NCBI GenBank assembly: GCA_045615705.1
Contig: JAZLFH010000006.1
Span: 1 to 34,629, forward strand
From: JAZLFH01 sp045615705
GTDB lineage: Bacteria; Bacillota; Clostridia; UMGS1883
DNA length: 34,629 nt
Direction of reading: 5' to 3'
Of the stretch, positions 6,563 to 14,996 are shown in pieces (within the stretch, counting starts at the first letter, position 1; every line of letters starts with the position of its first letter). The translations under genes were made by a program, and so were the position numbers. A model generated the notes under the pieces. The model was given only the letters and a program-made list of their open reading frames with translations, had not been told where the DNA came from and ran no database searches.

Positions 6563-9304
6563 ATGAAAAAAAAGATCATTGTATTTGTGTTTGCATTATC
6601 TGTGATTTTTGCATTTTTTGCAAGCACAGTAAATGCCGCAAGAGACACGATTACGATATCGGGTGAAACGACACTTTTCAGCGAAGACTTTGAAAACTAT
6701 GACGAAGATTTTATAACATTAAAAAAAGCATACTCAAGGAGGCTTGATAATTGGACAACGGGCACGATTTATCACGAATGTCAAGCGTACCTGAATCAAG
6801 CTTTGGTTGACGGTTGCGGTAGTAACAACGCTATTTTGACCTGCGAGAGAATGGCATCATCCGAAGGGCGAAATTTTGCCGTTGAACTGCCGAGAAGCCG
6901 GTGGGCAACAAGCGGTAATATTCATATTCGTATGAATATCAAACCGCAGGCATCAATAACGCAAAGGTTTGACATTTTTGAAGACGATGATACTTCCGAA
7001 GGAATGACCGTTTTAAGTAACAGTGATTTGTCCGCTTATTTGAATGAATGGTTAGTCTTTGATATGTTTATTGACATTGATAATAAAACATATACAAAAA
7101 CATTGAAAAAAGTGAGCGACAACAGTGTACTTATCAGTGAAGGCGGGGCGTATTTGCCCGAAAGTGTCGGCGGAATATACCTTCTGTTAAACAAGGGTAA
7201 TACTACCGACAGTTGGTCGGATAAAGCACCTATTGTAGATAACATTTATATCGGAAAGATAACTCGTGAGGAAGATAAAGACACATTTAGTGTTGCATCC
7301 TTTTCCTACACAGATGAAAACGGAGCACCTTTATCATCAATAAGCGGTGCAGAAACAATAACTGCAAAGTTAAATATAAAATCAGGAAAAAACATTTCCA
7401 ATGATGCAAGAATATATATCGGCGTATATTCTTCCGAAGGTAAATTAAAAGGTTTGGCTGAAACAGATAAACTGTTTACAGAAGGATATTTTGATGTTTT
7501 GGTATCCGTAAACCTTGATTCGCCTTGCGAAAGCGGTGATAAGGCATGCGTATTTGTGTGGGGCAAAAATGATTTATTCCCATTATTGAGCAAATTTGAG
7601 GTTGATGATAAATTGATCATAACAGAGGCTCCGGAAGACGGATTTGATATACATAATGATACACTGAAAGCATATTTGAACGACTCTTACGAAAGTTGTG
7701 TTTCAACCTATGCAGACGGCTCAAAAGGTTTGGATAAACCACTTCCTGCTACAATTAAATGGGCTTCGGGAGAAGGCTTTAAGTATGTAGTCAAAGTCAG
7801 TGAAAATCCCGACATGAGTGATGCTTGGGAATTTGAAACATATAATAACTTTTATGACATATATAACTTGAAGGTCGGAACAACATATTATTGGACAGTT
7901 ACCGCTATACTGTGTGATACACCTGTATATACAAGTGATGTAAGAAGTTTCACTACAAATGACAAAGCTCCGAGAAATTTATATGTTGAAGGCGGAATGG
8001 CTAATTTCAGAGATATAGGTGGCTGGAACACCTCTGACGGCGGAAAGGTACAACAAGGACTCTTGTACAGGTCGCGTCGCCTTGAATACTTAAGTGCCGG
8101 TTCTTTGGTTACAACCGTTAATGCTTACGGCATAAAAGTAATGAAGGAAGACCTTAAAATTAAAACAGAACTTGATTTCAGAAATGAAACAGATGACAGT
8201 CCCAATTTCCCACCGGCAGCACAATGTAACATATTGGGAATTGAATATTACAGATATCCGATGGTTACAAAAGATGACTATTTGTCATCAAACAAAGAAG
8301 CAATCAGAAATGTGTTTAATACATTGGCGTACGATGAAAATTATCCTATCGTATTTCATTGTACATCGGGAGCAGACAGAACAGGTGTAATAGCTTGGCT
8401 TATAGACGGTCTTGCAGGCGTTAGCAAGGATGATTTGTACAGAGATTATTTAATAACAAATTTCCATGCAAACTCCGTCTCGAGAGATGTTTCAAAAATC
8501 AGCGGCAAATATGTAAAAACACTCGACAATTATACCGGTGCAAATTATCAGAAGAAAGTATATAACTACCTTGCAAATGAAATAGGCATCCCGACAGAAA
8601 AACTTGACCATATCATTTACATTTTGAAAAACGGTCTTGGCGAAACACCTCATTATGTTTCTGACGATGTTGTTGAGCCGGATATTAATGAAACAATTAT
8701 TCTAAATGAAGATTTTGAAGAACCTGTTTCTGCAAACAGTAATTATGCCACGGTAGGCGGATGGGTACTTGACGAACGCGAGGGCGACACTATGACCGGC
8801 TACGGCAGTGGTTATAATAGTGCCACCGGTTTCTATCCTACATTCCGTGCAGGACACAGAAGTTACCAAAATGAAACCAGAAATTCCGTATATTATGTCC
8901 CGACTGATAATGTGAAATCAAACGGCGTTTATACTATTATGTTTGATTTTTATAAAGGCTCAAAGGCACCAAACAATCCAATAAGAATCGGTTCGGGCAG
9001 AGAATACAGTGACAGCACAAGTATGAAAATTGTGGATTTGTATTCAAATTCATATGCAACCGACAATCGCTGGGAAAATGTTAAAATCGATATTGACCTT
9101 GACGAAGGTACATATTCGTACACAATAACAAAAAGTGATGGCTCAACAAAGACAGGTAGCGGCACATACGATTTTGACAGTGTTGACTATATCAGCTTTG
9201 CGGTCAAAGCAAGCAACAATATTACCGGTGGGAATAATACCGATGGTTCGGGACAATTTTCTAAGATAGATAACCTTAAAATTGTTTATGCAACAGAAAA
9301 TTAG
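6563..9304 (+). CDS. Secreted multidomain protein-tyrosine phosphatase
   Basis: A 913-residue exported protein. Residues 1-25 are a signal peptide (MKKKIIVFVFALSVIF..., cleavage after VNA). About 30-240 is a beta-sandwich, lectin- or CBM-like module starting LFSEDFENYD and ending VDNIYIG; about 245-360 an Ig-like module; about 370-470 a fibronectin-III-like module (TTYYWTVTA). About 475-690 is a Y_phosphatase3/LipA-type tyrosine phosphatase: NFRDIGGW (about 481), YRSRRL, and the complete P-loop HCTSGADRTG with nucleophile Cys600 and Arg606. About 705-913 is a second sandwich module (LNEDFEEP ... KIDNLKIVYA). I chose ATG 6563 because GGGGGAG lies 9 bases upstream and the signal peptide begins there. 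No sortase motif, SLH domain or anchor is seen. Single-gene unit; substrate unknown. Confidence 0.88.
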   Translation: MKKKIIVFVFALSVIFAFFASTVNAARDTITISGETTLFSEDFENYDEDFITLKKAYSRRLDNWTTGTIYHECQAYLNQALVDGCGSNNAILTCERMASSEGRNFAVELPRSRWATSGNIHIRMNIKPQASITQRFDIFEDDDTSEGMTVLSNSDLSAYLNEWLVFDMFIDIDNKTYTKTLKKVSDNSVLISEGGAYLPESVGGIYLLLNKGNTTDSWSDKAPIVDNIYIGKITREEDKDTFSVASFSYTDENGAPLSSISGAETITAKLNIKSGKNISNDARIYIGVYSSEGKLKGLAETDKLFTEGYFDVLVSVNLDSPCESGDKACVFVWGKNDLFPLLSKFEVDDKLIITEAPEDGFDIHNDTLKAYLNDSYESCVSTYADGSKGLDKPLPATIKWASGEGFKYVVKVSENPDMSDAWEFETYNNFYDIYNLKVGTTYYWTVTAILCDTPVYTSDVRSFTTNDKAPRNLYVEGGMANFRDIGGWNTSDGGKVQQGLLYRSRRLEYLSAGSLVTTVNAYGIKVMKEDLKIKTELDFRNETDDSPNFPPAAQCNILGIEYYRYPMVTKDDYLSSNKEAIRNVFNTLAYDENYPIVFHCTSGADRTGVIAWLIDGLAGVSKDDLYRDYLITNFHANSVSRDVSKISGKYVKTLDNYTGANYQKKVYNYLANEIGIPTEKLDHIIYILKNGLGETPHYVSDDVVEPDINETIILNEDFEEPVSANSNYATVGGWVLDEREGDTMTGYGSGYNSATGFYPTFRAGHRSYQNETRNSVYYVPTDNVKSNGVYTIMFDFYKGSKAPNNPIRIGSGREYSDSTSMKIVDLYSNSYATDNRWENVKIDIDLDEGTYSYTITKSDGSTKTGSGTYDFDSVDYISFAVKASNNITGGNNTDGSGQFSKIDNLKIVYATEN

Positions 9305-9621
9305 TGTGCCGAAGGTTAACCCGTATTTAAATGATGCAATTGGCTGTATTTTGAAGTTTTGATAATCAGATTCGCACAATAGATGTTAGATTGAAATTCT
9401 ATGTTTGAAATTGAATTTTTTGGTTTGTTTTGATGCCCAAATTAGTTTTAACTTCAAACATACACATGACATCTTTGGCATAAAAAAACGACAAGTTAAA
9501 ACTTGTCGTTTTTCATACCAAGCTCGTCTTACGGCAAAAAGTAAAACCAATCCACTGTATTTTTCAGTATAAAACGGACCTTGGAGAGGGTTATTAAAAA
9601 CTATATAAGGAGCGTGGAAAA
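9305..9621. other. Intergenic region between the phosphatase gene and fumC
   Basis: No coding frame is supported in this 317-bp AT-rich stretch. Its only clear element is the bidirectional hairpin terminator near its middle. A convincing fumC promoter could not be picked out; the ribosome site AAGGAG lies at 9607-9612. Confidence 0.5.
9485..9513. terminator. Terminator after the secreted phosphatase gene
   Basis: Perfect inverted repeat with 13-bp arms (9485-9497 and 9500-9512), followed by T's on the plus strand and preceded by A's, so it can act in both directions. It lies about 180 bp past the stop codon. Confidence 0.85.
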
Positions 9622-10986
9622 ATGGAATATCGCATCGAGCACGACACTATGGGGGAGATTGAAGTCCCCGCCGACAAACTTTGGGGTGCCCAGACACAAC
9701 GCAGTTTTGAAAATTTCAAAATCGGCATTGAAAAGATGCCGAAAGAAATCATTGACGGCTTTGCCTATCTTAAAAAAGGATGTGCAGAGGCAAATCTTGT
9801 TTTCGGCAAACTCAATGAGAAAAAGGTGAAAATTATCTCGCAGGTCGCAGACGAGATTTTATCGGGAAAACTGGACGGAAACTTTCCTCTCTCCGTTTGG
9901 CAAACCGGCAGCGGCACACAGTCAAACATGAATATAAACGAGGTCATTACAAACCGTGGAAACGCCATTTTGGGGGAAAAAATTCTGCACCCGAACGATG
10001 ATGTGAACGCCTCGCAGAGTTCAAACGACACATTCCCCTCCGCAATGCACATTGCTGCCGTATGTGCCATCGAAAAAAAACTCCTGCCCTCGCTTGAAAG
10101 TCTCGCCGCTGCGTTTGAAAAGTTGGAAAAAGACAATGCGGACATTATCAAAATCGGAAGAACACACTTACAAGATGCAACGCCCATCAAGTTCGCACAG
10201 GAAATCAGCGGCTGGCGTGCAATGCTCACCGAGTCGCACAAAATGATTGAATTGTCGCTCCCGCAGTTGCGTCAACTTGCCATCGGCGGTACTGCTGTCG
10301 GTACGGGACTTAATTCGCCCAATGGCTACGACAAAGCAGTATGCGATAAACTGACAGAGATAATCGGAACAAAATTCGTTCCCGATCCCAACAAATTCCA
10401 CGCACTCACAAGCAAAGACGCATTCGTCTTTGCCCACGGTGCACTCAAAGGTCTTGCCTCTAACCTTATGAAGATAGCAAACGATATTCGCTGGCTCGCC
10501 GGTGGGCCTCGTTGCGGTTTAGGTGAAATCAGCATTCCCGAAAATGAGCCGGGCAGTTCCATTATGCCGGGCAAGGTCAATCCCACCCAATGCGAAGCGG
10601 TTACTATGGTAGCCGTTCAGGTCATGGCAAATGATGTTGCCGTGGGTCTTTCAGCCTCTCAGGGCAATTTTGAACTGAATGTATTTATGCCCGTGTGTGC
10701 CTACAACTTTCTTACATCCGTTACCCTGCTTTCCGATGCCATGACATCGTTTGAGAAAAACTGCGTAAGGGGTATTAAGGCAAATAGGGACAAGATGCAA
10801 GAATATCTTGAAAAATCTCTCATGCTTGTTACCTGCCTCACGCCGAAAATCGGCTACGAAAAGGCGGCTATGGTGGCGAAGTACGCACATGAAAACGGCA
10901 TTCTCTTAAAAGATGCGGTGTTAAAACTCGGACTGCTCAGTGCCGAGGAATTCGATTCAGTTGTCGATCCCGCTAAAATGGTATAG
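9622..10986 (+). CDS. fumC: Class II fumarate hydratase
   Basis: A 454-residue protein of the normal FumC length, catalysing reversible hydration of fumarate to L-malate without an iron-sulfur cluster. Visible motifs are GSGTQSNMNINEV (about 100), SSNDTFPSAMHI (about 135), GRTHLQDATPI (about 185) and the superfamily signature GSSIMPGKVNPTQ (about 312-324). The start ATG is preceded by AAGGAG. It stands alone, with no fumarate reductase, malate dehydrogenase or other TCA genes nearby. Its base composition is not clearly different from the operon at 14-18 kb, so I see no sign of recent transfer. The class is secure; aspartase and argininosuccinate lyase are excluded by the N-terminal HDTMGEIEVPADKLWGAQTQ region. 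Confidence 0.96.
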   Translation: MEYRIEHDTMGEIEVPADKLWGAQTQRSFENFKIGIEKMPKEIIDGFAYLKKGCAEANLVFGKLNEKKVKIISQVADEILSGKLDGNFPLSVWQTGSGTQSNMNINEVITNRGNAILGEKILHPNDDVNASQSSNDTFPSAMHIAAVCAIEKKLLPSLESLAAAFEKLEKDNADIIKIGRTHLQDATPIKFAQEISGWRAMLTESHKMIELSLPQLRQLAIGGTAVGTGLNSPNGYDKAVCDKLTEIIGTKFVPDPNKFHALTSKDAFVFAHGALKGLASNLMKIANDIRWLAGGPRCGLGEISIPENEPGSSIMPGKVNPTQCEAVTMVAVQVMANDVAVGLSASQGNFELNVFMPVCAYNFLTSVTLLSDAMTSFEKNCVRGIKANRDKMQEYLEKSLMLVTCLTPKIGYEKAAMVAKYAHENGILLKDAVLKLGLLSAEEFDSVVDPAKMV

Positions 10987-11243
10987 GGAAAATAGCGGAT
11001 TACTAAAAAATTACATCCGACCCGCCGACATAACCTATATGAAGTCATCACAGACTGCAATCGTAATTTTCCGAGAAACATCGGTCAAAAAGCATATATG
11101 CCGGTGTTTGAGGGTAGGCATTAATTCGTTTTTTGCTTTTTGGGGTTAAGATTAAAATGTTATAAAAGCACGCCTTTAAGTATGAATTTTAGAGTCTTTT
11201 TAGCTTGTGTCCTTAAAAGGCGACAGTTTTACCACAGAAATAT

Positions 11244-12209
11244 CTACATTCTTACATATCTTTGATTTCGACTGTTCGGCTTGTCCGGGACAGTCATTTT
11301 TATTAAGTTTTCCCGCATGGCGGGGTCAAGATAGTTCTTCCTGAAATTTTCTTTTGATTTTAGTCCCAATTCATTCATTATCGCCCGTGATGTGTACGCC
11401 GTGCCGAGTTCCATTGAATCTATGAGCCTTTTTACATATTCGCTCATAGGTTCTTTTTGTGTTGAAGTTTTAATTTTACAGAGCGAAAGTTCTGTCTTTT
11501 TCAAAATAAATTCAATAAACAAATCCATTCTCCCCGATGACTGACTCTTTAAAAGTGCCTTTGTATATCCCTCTTTATCAAGCATTATTTCTTCTTCTAA
11601 ATTTATGTAATCAAACACTTCCCGCCATCTTCTGAGTATTTCCGTTTGCAAAATTATTGCCAGTTCTTCGTTGTAACTTGAAAACGGATTCAACATTACT
11701 GTTTCATAATGCAAAACCGATGACAAAATCAAAGGATGCAAGGTGTTTTCGCTTTCTCTTGCCCAACCTAAAATGCTTTCCAGTATACTTTCCACAACTT
11801 CCGGCGGAGATGTGATAAATGTCTCGCCGAAAAGTTCAAACACTCTGTTTCTTTCTTTTCTGAATTCTCCTGCATCGTCCGAAAGTTTTTTTGAAATAAG
11901 ATAATTAAGTTTTTTTATGCCGAAAACTTGTGTTATATCCAATTTTTCAACTTTTTCGTAACTTTCTTTTAAATTCTTCGCCCGTATAATTGCTTCTTTA
12001 TTTCCCTTTATATTCTCTTGTGAAAAAACGGACTTGAATTCTTTTTCCGAAAGGCTGTCTTTCAAAAGTGATGATGTTCTTTTAATTATTACATCATCTT
12101 TTTTTAAAAAGTTCTTTTGTGCCTTTAAAAAGCCGACTCTTTCGCTTATTTCAGAAATGAACTCTATCATATTTTCTCCAAGCGTATATGACGGTCTGTA
12201 ATAAGCCAT
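11244..12209 (-). CDS. Degenerate Fic-fold protein with C-terminal winged helix (pseudo-Fic regulator?)
   Basis: A 321-residue intact frame resembling Fic-family AMP-transferases with an N-terminal helical domain, a Fic core and a C-terminal winged helix. In active Fics the core reads HPF-x-DGN-GR; here residues 174-182 are NPFSSYNEE, so the catalytic His is Asn174 and the phosphate-binding Gly/Arg positions are lost. The context HPLILSSVLHYETVML just before it is otherwise typical. The N-terminal inhibitory motif, usually SxxIEGN, reads QENIKGN (64-70), so the inhibitory Glu is Lys68. The tail (about 255-321: YTSRAIMNELGL ... VPDKPNSRNQRYV) is the usual Fic-linked winged helix and is well preserved. 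I infer a DNA-binding or scaffold protein without AMPylation activity, possibly controlling its own promoter. Confidence 0.75.
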   Translation of the reverse strand: MAYYRPSYTLGENMIEFISEISERVGFLKAQKNFLKKDDVIIKRTSSLLKDSLSEKEFKSVFSQENIKGNKEAIIRAKNLKESYEKVEKLDITQVFGIKKLNYLISKKLSDDAGEFRKERNRVFELFGETFITSPPEVVESILESILGWARESENTLHPLILSSVLHYETVMLNPFSSYNEELAIILQTEILRRWREVFDYINLEEEIMLDKEGYTKALLKSQSSGRMDLFIEFILKKTELSLCKIKTSTQKEPMSEYVKRLIDSMELGTAYTSRAIMNELGLKSKENFRKNYLDPAMRENLIKMTVPDKPNSRNQRYVRM

Positions 12210-12223
12210 TTTCTCACCTCACA

Positions 12224-12246
12224 ACTTACTTATTATCTTGCTTACT
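12224..12246. repeat. 23-bp operator-like repeat A at the pseudo-Fic transcription start
   Basis: Near-identical (21 of 23) to repeat B at 12350-12372, same orientation. It abuts the -10 box of promoter P1 (12247-12252), so it covers the inferred transcription start. On the minus strand it contains AGTAAG twice, 16 bp apart, around AAGATAATAAG. A typical place for a repressor site. Confidence 0.75.
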
Positions 12247-12275
12247 ATTTTATTTCCTGATTTCCGTTATGTCAA
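12247..12275 (-). promoter_or_regulatory. Pseudo-Fic promoter P1
   Basis: Minus-strand TTGACA (12270-12275), 17-bp spacer, TAAAAT (12247-12252). The start codon at 12209 is preceded by GAGGTGAG. Confidence 0.85.
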
Positions 12276-12281
12276 GACTTT

Positions 12282-12310
12282 TTTATATGTATTTATATAA
12301 TGTTTGTCAA
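12282..12310 (-). promoter_or_regulatory. Pseudo-Fic promoter P2 (upstream, tandem)
   Basis: A second sigma-A-like promoter on the minus strand: TTGACA (12305-12310), 17-bp spacer, TATAAA (12282-12287), directly upstream of P1. Confidence 0.7.
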
Positions 12311-12349
12311 TAAAATAATTCGTTTTTCCGATTTGATTATGTAAATTTA

Positions 12350-12372
12350 ACTTGCTTATTATCTTGCGTACT
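12350..12372. repeat. 23-bp operator-like repeat B upstream of the pseudo-Fic promoters
   Basis: Second copy of the repeat at 12224-12246 with two substitutions. Start-to-start distance is 126 bp, i.e. about twelve turns at 10.5 bp per turn, so both copies face the same side of the helix. It lies about 40 bp upstream of the P2 -35. Confidence 0.72.
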
Positions 12373-12391
12373 GATATAAATTTTTCAGACA

Positions 12392-12427
12392 AAAAAGGAA
12401 AAGGCTGAAATCAGTCTTTTCCTTTTT
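12392..12427. terminator. Terminator of the M18 aminopeptidase gene
   Basis: A 17-bp stem with one wobble pair (arms 12392-12408 and 12411-12427), A-rich on one side and T-rich on the other. It follows the aminopeptidase stop on the minus strand. Confidence 0.88.
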
Positions 12428-12464
12428 GTATTGCTGTAAATTTGTAATCTTTTGTGTATCGGAT

Positions 12465-13829
12465 TTATTTAAAGAATACTTTGAATGCTTTGTATGTCAT
12501 ATAGACATCAAGTTTTGAAACAATTTCATACGGTGAGTGCATGGAAAGAACAGCGACACCGCAATCAATGGTTTCGGGTCCCAAATTCGCAATGTACTGA
12601 GAAATAGTACCGCCGCCGCCTGCATCAACTTTTCCGAGTTCTCCCATTTGCCACAAAACGCCGTTTGCATCAAAGAGTTCTCTCAAAAATCCCATCATTT
12701 CGGCAGAGGCATCGTTTGAACCGGATTTTCCTCTTGCACCGCCGTATTTAGAAATTGCAATACCTCGATTAATTATGGAGGAATTGTTCTTTTCAAAAAC
12801 GCTCGAATAATTCGTATCGTATGCAGCGTTTACATCGGCAGAAAGGCACATTGACTTGTCAAGGCATCTCAAAAAATTTAACTGTGTCGCTTCCACTCCG
12901 CATTTTTCCATCATTTCAAGAATGAAAAGTCGCATAAAGTAGGACTTTGCACCTGTGTTTCCCATGCTTCCGACCTCTTCTTTGTCGGTAAGAATGCACA
13001 TCGAAGTTTTTTTGCACTCTTTTGTGTCAAGAATTGCCGAAAGAGCAGTATAAGCACACACTCTGTCATCATGTCCGTAGGAAGCAATGAGGCTTCTGTC
13101 AAGCCCTGCATCTTTTGCCTTATAGGAAGGAACAACCTCTATTTCCGCACAGGAGAAGTCGTCTTCCGTTATTTTGTACTTTTCATTTAAAAGTTTTAAA
13201 ATGTTTTCTTTTACGCAGTCCTTTTCCTTATCGTTAAGAGGAATACTTCCGAAAAGAACATTGAGTGCTTCCCCCTCAACAATTTCGTTTGCGTTTTTCT
13301 TCATTTGTTCCTTGTCGAGGTGCGGTAAAATGTCGGTTATTACAAAAGTTATGTCATCGTCCGCATCTCCTATTTTAATTTCCTCTTTACTGCCGTCTTT
13401 TTTGATTACAACTCCATGCAGTGCAAGAGGTGTTGTAACCCACTGGTACTTTTTAATACCGCCGTAATAGTGCGTCTTTAAAAGAGCGGTGTCCGCCTCT
13501 TCAAAAAGCGGATTTGGTTTTAAGTCCAGTCTTGGGCAGTCAATATGAGCACCTACAATCTTAATTCCGTCCAAAATATTGTCGCTTCCGATAACTGCCA
13601 AAATCATTTCCTTATTTTTGTTTATTGCATAAACCTTGTCTCCGCTTTTAAGTTCTTTAAGACTTTCAAAAGGTACAAAGCCATTGTCTGTTGCGATTTT
13701 TACCGCTTCTTTTACGCACTCACGCTCTGTACGGGCAGAATTTAAAAAGTCTTTGTATCCTTCGCAAAAAGAGAAAACGGAAGTCTTTTCTTTTTCGTCA
13801 AGGTTTATATATCCGTTTTTAGTTTGCAT
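12465..13829 (-). CDS. M18 family aminopeptidase
   Basis: A 454-residue zinc aminopeptidase of the M18 family (aspartyl aminopeptidase/ApeB/LAP4 type), cytosolic, releasing N-terminal residues from peptides. Metal and catalytic motifs are present: GAHIDCPRLDLKP (first His and Asp), SYGHDDRVCAYTA (bridging Asp), LTDKEEVGSMGNTGA (catalytic Glu pair), CLSADVNAAYD and the terminal SMHSPYEIVS (last His). The start at ATG 13829 follows AAGGAG with a 7-base spacer; an upstream in-frame start at 13862 has no such site. It is transcribed alone between its own promoter and terminator. The exact substrate preference cannot be read from sequence. Confidence 0.95.
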   Translation of the reverse strand: MQTKNGYINLDEKEKTSVFSFCEGYKDFLNSARTERECVKEAVKIATDNGFVPFESLKELKSGDKVYAINKNKEMILAVIGSDNILDGIKIVGAHIDCPRLDLKPNPLFEEADTALLKTHYYGGIKKYQWVTTPLALHGVVIKKDGSKEEIKIGDADDDITFVITDILPHLDKEQMKKNANEIVEGEALNVLFGSIPLNDKEKDCVKENILKLLNEKYKITEDDFSCAEIEVVPSYKAKDAGLDRSLIASYGHDDRVCAYTALSAILDTKECKKTSMCILTDKEEVGSMGNTGAKSYFMRLFILEMMEKCGVEATQLNFLRCLDKSMCLSADVNAAYDTNYSSVFEKNNSSIINRGIAISKYGGARGKSGSNDASAEMMGFLRELFDANGVLWQMGELGKVDAGGGGTISQYIANLGPETIDCGVAVLSMHSPYEIVSKLDVYMTYKAFKVFFK

Positions 13830-13852
13830 GAAATCACTCCTTATCATATTTA

Positions 13853-13881
13853 ATATTATCATACAAAGTAAAATATTTCAA
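13853..13881 (-). promoter_or_regulatory. Promoter of the M18 aminopeptidase gene
   Basis: Minus-strand TTGAAA (13876-13881), 17-bp spacer, TAATAT (13853-13858) preceded by TGA, an extended -10. Confidence 0.75.
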
Positions 13882-13912
13882 TCATAATAACACATTTTAC
13901 ATCAAAAAAGTA

Positions 13913-13941
13913 TTGTAAATATCAACAAATTGTGATATATA
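13913..13941 (+). promoter_or_regulatory. Candidate promoter of the EIIC-deacetylase-ddh-galE operon
   Basis: TTGTAA (13913-13918), 17-bp spacer, TATATA (13936-13941) with an upstream TGA; a TATAAT at 13938-13943 would give a 19-bp spacer. It lies about 35 bp before the first gene, which has a GGGGG ribosome site. Confidence 0.55.
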
Positions 13942-13974
13942 ATATAAGTAGAGATTTTGTAATCGGGGGTTAAT

Positions 13975-14985
13975 ATGACAAAATTTAAGGCATTTTTAAA
14001 GAAAAAGGACATAGTGTTTTCAGGTAAAAGGTACTTTATAGATTCTCTCGGTGCAATGGCATTGGGATTGTTTGCATCGCTTCTGATAGGCACGATTTTT
14101 CAGACAATCGCCCAAAAACTCAATATTCCCGTGTTGGACGATATTGCAAAGTATGCCACAGGCGTAAAAGGTGCTGCCATGGCAGTCGCAATAGGTTCTT
14201 CGCTCAATGCTCCGAGTTTGGTTCTGCTGTCGTTGGCGGCAGTCGGTTTGGGAGCAGACACATTAGGCGGACCTACCGCTACATGGATTTGCGTAGTGGT
14301 AGCGTGTGAACTTGGAAAACTCGTTTCAAAAGAAACAAAGATTGATATTTTAATAACTCCTACCGTTACAATTATTTCGGGTTCGCTTTTGGCAATTTTA
14401 GTCGGCCCCGCCGTGTCATATATTATGAACTCTTGCGGAAAACTAATAATGAACGCTACCGAACTTGAACCGTTCTTTATGGGTATAGTGGTTTCGGTGG
14501 TTGTCGGAATGCTTTTAACCCTTCCGATAAGTTCGGCGGCAATCTGTGCGGCACTTTCACTCACGGGACTTGCCGGAGGTGCGGCAACGGCAGGTTGTTG
14601 TGCCCAAATGATAGGATTTGCCGTCATGCGTTACCGGGAAAACAAGATGTCGGGACTTTTGGCACAAGGGTTGGGAACATCAATGCTTCAAATGGGTAAC
14701 ATCGTAAAAAATCCGAGAATATGGATTCCTACGATTATAACTTCGGCGATAACCGGTCCGATTTCGACTTGTGTTTTTAAAATGGAAAATTACACTGCTG
14801 TCGCTTCCGGAATGGGTACTTGCGGACTTGTCGGTCCCATCGGTGTTATGAGCGGTGATAGTTTTTCGTGGGTCGCACTCATAATGGTTTGCTTTGTTCT
14901 TCCCGCTGTAATAACTCCGCTGATTTCAGAACTTTTAAGAAAAATCGGTTGGATAAAAGACGGCGATTTAAATCTCAATCTTTAA
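13975..14985 (+). CDS. PTS EIIC-like membrane permease (PTS_EIIC_2 type), orphan
   Basis: A 336-residue polytopic membrane protein with about ten hydrophobic segments rich in Gly/Ala. It resembles the PTS_EIIC_2 (PF13303-type) family: GVKGAAMAVAIGSSLNAPSLVLLS, ADTLGGPTATWICVV, GLAGGAATAGCCAQMIGFAV and GLGTSMLQMGNIVKNP are characteristic. Such proteins are annotated as sugar-transporting PTS IIC components, but neither a IIA nor a IIB domain is fused or encoded nearby, so PTS-driven transport cannot be assumed. It is the first gene of a tight operon, 11 bp before the exported deacetylase, with ddh and galE beyond. The context suggests a role with envelope precursors or sugars. The family assignment is good; the substrate is unknown. 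Confidence 0.82.
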   Translation: MTKFKAFLKKKDIVFSGKRYFIDSLGAMALGLFASLLIGTIFQTIAQKLNIPVLDDIAKYATGVKGAAMAVAIGSSLNAPSLVLLSLAAVGLGADTLGGPTATWICVVVACELGKLVSKETKIDILITPTVTIISGSLLAILVGPAVSYIMNSCGKLIMNATELEPFFMGIVVSVVVGMLLTLPISSAAICAALSLTGLAGGAATAGCCAQMIGFAVMRYRENKMSGLLAQGLGTSMLQMGNIVKNPRIWIPTIITSAITGPISTCVFKMENYTAVASGMGTCGLVGPIGVMSGDSFSWVALIMVCFVLPAVITPLISELLRKIGWIKDGDLNLNL

Positions 14986-14996
14986 GGAGAATAGGT

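Noticed and set aside
9581..9609. Promoter TTGGAG-17-TATAAG before fumC
   Set aside because: The -10 would overlap the AAGGAG ribosome site and leave no leader.
9622..10986. fumC as horizontally acquired because of a higher GC look
   Set aside because: Sampled lines give about 47-48% GC, similar to the operon at 14-18 kb.
11000..11243. Inverted repeat around CGCCTTTAAG and CTTAAAAGGCG (about 11170-11223) as fumC terminator
   Set aside because: The loop would be about 38 bases and there is no T run after it.
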